The notes beneath the pieces are model-generated. The model worked only from the letters and a program-made list of their open reading frames with translations, did no database searches and was not told the DNA's origin. The position numbers were made by a program, and so were the translations under genes. From an uncultured Mucispirillum sp. (GTDB lineage Bacteria > Chrysiogenota > Deferribacteres > Deferribacterales > Mucispirillaceae), in NCBI GenBank assembly GCA_937890655.1, contig CALADT010000010.1, positions 1 to 9,753 of the forward strand: a DNA stretch of 9,753 bases, in the 5' to 3' direction. Positions 6,889 to 9,753 of this stretch are shown here, piece by piece (positions within the stretch are counted from its first letter, which is position 1; each line of letters opens with the position of its first letter).

Positions 6889-9036
6889 ATGGAAAAAAAT
6901 ATTCATTCCTATGAAATAAGCTTACCGGGCTCTGCTGAACCTATTATTTTTGAAACAGGTTGGAAAGCAAAACAAGCTAATGGTAGTATTTGGATTAAAC
7001 AGGGTGGCACAGTAGTACTTGTTACAGCTGTTGCAGGAAAAGCTCCTGAAGCTTATCAAGACTTTTTCCCTTTAACTGTAAATTATGCTGAAAAAATGTA
7101 TTCTGTTGGGAAAATTCCGGGTGGATATGTTAAAAGAGAAACTAAGCCAAGCGATAGAGAAACTCTTATCTCACGCTTGATTGACCGTCCTTTACGTCCT
7201 TTATTTGATGACGGTTACCGTAATGAGACTCAGGTGGTGGCTACAGTTTTGTCGGCTGATGGCATTGGTCTACCTGATATTCTGGCCTTAAATGCGGCAA
7301 GTGCTGCATTAATGATTTCCGACATACCTTTTAGTATGGCTGTTGGTGGTGTTCGTATTGGTAAATTAAACGGGGAACTTCTTGTAAACCCACCAGTAGA
7401 ACTACATGAAAAACTTGATATTAATATTGTAGTTGCAGGCACTAAAGACGCTATTGCTATGGTTGAAGCCGGTATGAACGGCGTTACAGAAGATGAAGTT
7501 ATTGAAGCTCTTGAGTATGGTCATGAGCAGATAAAAAAACTTGTTGATATTCAGGAAAAAATGGCAGCAGAAATAGGCAAGCCACAAATGGAATATACTG
7601 ATTTCTCATTACCAAAAGACTTAGTTGCACAAGCATATGAAAAGTTTGGTGAAGCATTTAAAGCAGCTTTTGCTGTTCGTGGCAAATTAGAATCCTATGA
7701 AGCTATTGACAAGGTTAAAGAAGATTATTTGGCCTATGTTGTAGAAACTCATGGCGAAGATGAGTATGAAGCAAACAAAGGAATTTATAAAGATATTGCT
7801 AAAGAAGTGGAAAAAATAGTTTTTAGAAACTCACTTGTAAAAACTCATAAACGTGCAGACGGTAGGGCGTTAGATGAAATTCGTCCTATTGATATAGAAG
7901 TGGGTGTTTTACCTATGGCACATGGTTCTGCATTATTTACAAGAGGCGAAACTCAAGCATTAGTTGTTGCTTCTCTTGGTTCTAAAACCGATAGCCAAGC
8001 CCTTGAAAGCATAGAAGGTGTTACTAATAAATCTTTTATGTTACAATATAACTTCCCACCATATTCTGTTGGCGAAGTTGGTAGAATAGGTGCTCCTGGT
8101 AGACGTGAAATTGGTCATGGTGCCTTAGCAGAACGTGCATTATCTGCAGTTGTGCCTAATGATAGTAGTTTTCCATACTCTGTAAGAGTTGTGTCTGAAA
8201 TATTAGAATCCAACGGTTCATCATCTATGGCTACTGTATGTGGTGGTGCATTATCTATGATGGACGCAGGCTTACAAATTACAGCACCAGTTGCAGGTGT
8301 TGCTATGGGGCTTGTTATGGAAGAAGACGGGGACTATGTAATATTAACTGATATTATGGGTCTTGAAGACCATTTAGGGGATATGGACTTTAAAGTTGCC
8401 GGCACAGAAACAGGTATTACTGCTTTACAAATGGATATAAAAATTAAAGGTTTATCTAAAGACATATTAACAAAATCTTTAGCACAGGCAAAAGAAGGCA
8501 GACTTTTTATATTAAATAAATATAAAGAAGTTTTAGCTGAGCCTAGAAAAGATTTAAACCCTAATGCTCCACGAGTATTTACAATGAATATTAATCCAGA
8601 TAAAACTGGTGCATTAATTGGGCCACAAGGCAAAAATATTAAAGCTATTGTGGAAGCAACAGGTGCAAGTATTGATATTCTTGACGGTGGTATTGTTAAT
8701 ATTTTTGGCAAAAACCAGTCAGTTATTGATAATGCTGTAAATATGATTGAAGCGACAGTAGCTGAGGCAGTAGTAGGCAAAACTTATACTGCAACAGTTA
8801 AAAAAGTTATGGAATACGGTGCTTTTGTAGAAATTCTTCCAGGCCTTGAAGGTCTTTTACATGTTTCTCAATACGCTCATGAAAGAATACCTAGCATTGC
8901 TGACTACTTAAAAGTAGGGGATAAAGTAGATGTTATGTTTATGGGTAAAGATAGAAATGGTAGAATGGAACTTTCAAGAAAAGCATTATTACCAAAACCA
9001 GAAAAACAAGAAAAACCAGAGAAATCTGAAGATTAA
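6889..9036 (+). CDS. pnp: Polyribonucleotide nucleotidyltransferase (PNPase)
   Basis: PNPase degrades RNA 3' to 5' by phosphorolysis and is a core part of RNA turnover, often in a degradosome. The 715 residues match the usual length (about 711 in E. coli). Domains in order are the first RNase PH domain (with GKIPGGYVKRE near 74-84 and RPLRPLFDDGY near 100-110), a helical linker, the second RNase PH domain (FTRGETQ at about 349-355; phosphate-binding SSS at 444-446; DHLGDMDF with D494 and D500, equivalent to catalytic aspartates 486 and 492 of E. coli), the KH domain with GPQGKNIK near 578-585, and the S1 domain at about 628-694. The tail KPEKQEKPEKSED is short and charged. ATG at 6889 has AAGGAAG at 6875-6881, inside the end of rpsO. 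All key residues are present, so it should be active. Confidence 0.98.
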   Translation: MEKNIHSYEISLPGSAEPIIFETGWKAKQANGSIWIKQGGTVVLVTAVAGKAPEAYQDFFPLTVNYAEKMYSVGKIPGGYVKRETKPSDRETLISRLIDRPLRPLFDDGYRNETQVVATVLSADGIGLPDILALNAASAALMISDIPFSMAVGGVRIGKLNGELLVNPPVELHEKLDINIVVAGTKDAIAMVEAGMNGVTEDEVIEALEYGHEQIKKLVDIQEKMAAEIGKPQMEYTDFSLPKDLVAQAYEKFGEAFKAAFAVRGKLESYEAIDKVKEDYLAYVVETHGEDEYEANKGIYKDIAKEVEKIVFRNSLVKTHKRADGRALDEIRPIDIEVGVLPMAHGSALFTRGETQALVVASLGSKTDSQALESIEGVTNKSFMLQYNFPPYSVGEVGRIGAPGRREIGHGALAERALSAVVPNDSSFPYSVRVVSEILESNGSSSMATVCGGALSMMDAGLQITAPVAGVAMGLVMEEDGDYVILTDIMGLEDHLGDMDFKVAGTETGITALQMDIKIKGLSKDILTKSLAQAKEGRLFILNKYKEVLAEPRKDLNPNAPRVFTMNINPDKTGALIGPQGKNIKAIVEATGASIDILDGGIVNIFGKNQSVIDNAVNMIEATVAEAVVGKTYTATVKKVMEYGAFVEILPGLEGLLHVSQYAHERIPSIADYLKVGDKVDVMFMGKDRNGRMELSRKALLPKPEKQEKPEKSED

Positions 9037-9045
9037 TTAAATAAT

Positions 9046-9076
9046 AATACCCCACCTTTTAGATGGGGTATTTTTT
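9046..9076 (+). terminator. Intrinsic terminator of rpsO-pnp
   Basis: A perfect 9-bp stem AATACCCCA / TGGGGTATT (9046-9054 and 9064-9072) with a 9-base loop runs into a six-T tract (9071-9076), ten bases after the pnp stop. The GC-rich core stands out in its AT-rich surroundings. Confidence 0.92.
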
Positions 9077-9588
9077 ATCCACATTTTTTAATATCATTTA
9101 AAAAACTATTATTAGTAATAATATAAATTAAATATATAGTTTATTTGTATTGTTATTTAATACAAACTATTTAAATAATAATTATGAAAACCACTTGCTT
9201 ATAATATTTTTACTTAACAATTAATGTAATTTATATCGCTATTTATGTGTAATATATAGGGCTACTTTTATTTAATACCTTATAAGTATGCAAGTAAATA
9301 TATGTAATCTAAATTTTTGCAAATCATATAAGTCGCAAGTATTGTTTTATAAATCGTGCCACATATATTTTTATTGTTTTAAAAATAAACTATATAGTTG
9401 TGTTTTTATATTTTTCTTATAAATTGTGTAAGTCATATAAATACTAAATAAACTAATGGATTATATATAATATTTTACATAACTATATTTTTAAAATAAG
9501 CTAAAATGAACAAATTATTTTATAGTAATTTTATAATTATTTTAAATAATCTATATAAACTATTTAATTACTTAAATAGTTTAAATTT
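9077..9588. other. AT-rich intergenic region with no gene seen, with repeated short motifs
   Basis: About 510 bp between the convergent pnp and META-type genes has frequent stops in all frames read and no ORF of note. It has palindromic or repeated short elements: TTTGTATT / AATACAAA (9144-9151 with 9159-9166), AACTATATAGTT (9388-9399), TTATAAATYGTG twice (9347-9358, 9417-9428) and an imperfect inverted pair ACTTGC...TTATAA (9193-9204) with TTATAAGTATGCAAGT (9280-9295). The motif AACTAT or its complement appears eight times. I see no tRNA, rRNA or CRISPR repeats. Confidence 0.6.
9557..9582. repeat. Perfect 11-bp inverted repeat, possible terminator hairpin near the META-type gene
   Basis: AAACTATTTAA (9557-9567) and TTAAATAGTTT (9572-9582) form an 11-bp stem with a 4-base TTAC loop, 6 bp beyond the stop of the minus-strand gene. 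It could end that transcript, but the sequence after it on the minus strand lacks a clean U-run, and the T-rich side lies toward the gene. It might therefore be a chance palindrome or a weak terminator. Confidence 0.4.
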
Positions 9589-9753
9589 TTATTTTTTTTC
9601 AATAAATTTCATATTTCCAATACGTAATTCGTTTTTGTAAAGTGTTATTTTTGAGGCTGCTTCTAAATTTTTTATATAATCTTCTTCGGCTTTCATAACT
9701 TTATCTTGCCCTGCCATTTTTGTTCTTGAAATATTATATATTCTTATACTTCC
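9589..9753 (-). CDS. META-domain (HslJ/DUF306-like) protein, C-terminal part only
   Basis: The visible 54 residues are the end of a gene entering from the right edge; stop codon at 9589-9591. The segment ISRTKMAGQDKVMKAEEDYI followed by LEAASKITLYKNELRI fits the C-terminal half of META-domain proteins, where a T-x-M-A/C-x-x-x-x-M-x-x-E-x-x-(Y/F)-L pattern is followed by a short beta-strand hairpin. Such proteins are often secreted or periplasmic lipoproteins linked to stress or motility in some species, but the N-terminus is outside the window, so location and role cannot be judged. It converges on pnp and is separated from it by the AT-rich gap. Confidence 0.65.
   Translation of the reverse strand, partial: GSIRIYNISRTKMAGQDKVMKAEEDYIKNLEAASKITLYKNELRIGNMKFIEKK

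Noticed and set aside
8334..8780. Long minus-strand open frame opposite pnp, and a similar one at 5226-5597
   Set aside because: Both are antisense to well-supported genes and show no recognisable domains or ribosome sites.
9183..9203. Short ORF starting ATG AAA ACC in the intergenic region
   Set aside because: It stops after six codons and has no ribosome site.

Overview
The window is AT-rich bacterial DNA. It holds most of a six-gene accessory operon on the + strand (1-6428), a core ribosomal protein S15 / polynucleotide phosphorylase pair (rpsO-pnp, 6615-9036) ending at a clear intrinsic terminator, an AT-rich stretch of about 500 bp with no gene, and the 3' end of a convergent minus-strand gene for a META/HslJ-type protein. 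Low GC, standard Shine-Dalgarno sites and the rpsO-pnp order fit a low-GC Gram-negative-type bacterium. A Deferribacterota member such as Mucispirillum would fit, but so would other low-GC groups; the phylum cannot be fixed from the sequence alone.

Region 1 (1-6428). The genes are packed tightly and probably cotranscribed: an adenylate-forming ligase (5' end outside the window), a LuxE-type acyl-protein synthetase (ATGA overlap), a LuxC-type acyl-CoA/acyl-enzyme reductase (17-bp overlap, GTG start), a radical SAM/SPASM-like enzyme, a class I SAM methyltransferase broken by a frameshift, and an intact paralogous methyltransferase. The ligase, LuxE and LuxC homologues together look like a route from a carboxylic acid, through acyl-AMP and acyl-cysteine, to an aldehyde. 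LuxE keeps the C-terminal cysteine (C343) and LuxC a cysteine (C228) matching the known acyl-transfer relay. No luciferase genes are present here, so the aldehyde probably serves another purpose, for instance modification of a glycan, lipid or other secondary product; this is inference.

The most striking point is a run of nine G at 3650-3658, inside the start of the radical SAM gene. A change of one G in either direction gives a stop within about 15 codons, before the iron-sulfur cluster cysteines. This is the form of a phase-variable contingency locus. The next gene is currently off through a frameshift near 4911-4926, and the product is two fragments which together match the intact 300-residue paralogue just downstream.

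Region 2 (6429-9076). A hairpin closes the accessory operon. A short leader with a plausible promoter and a small inverted repeat precedes rpsO, then pnp follows after 4 bp. A strong hairpin with a T-run ends the unit.

Region 3 (9077-9753). No gene is seen to 9588, but the motif AACTAT/ATAGTT and several palindromes recur there. The minus-strand gene entering from the right edge ends at 9589.
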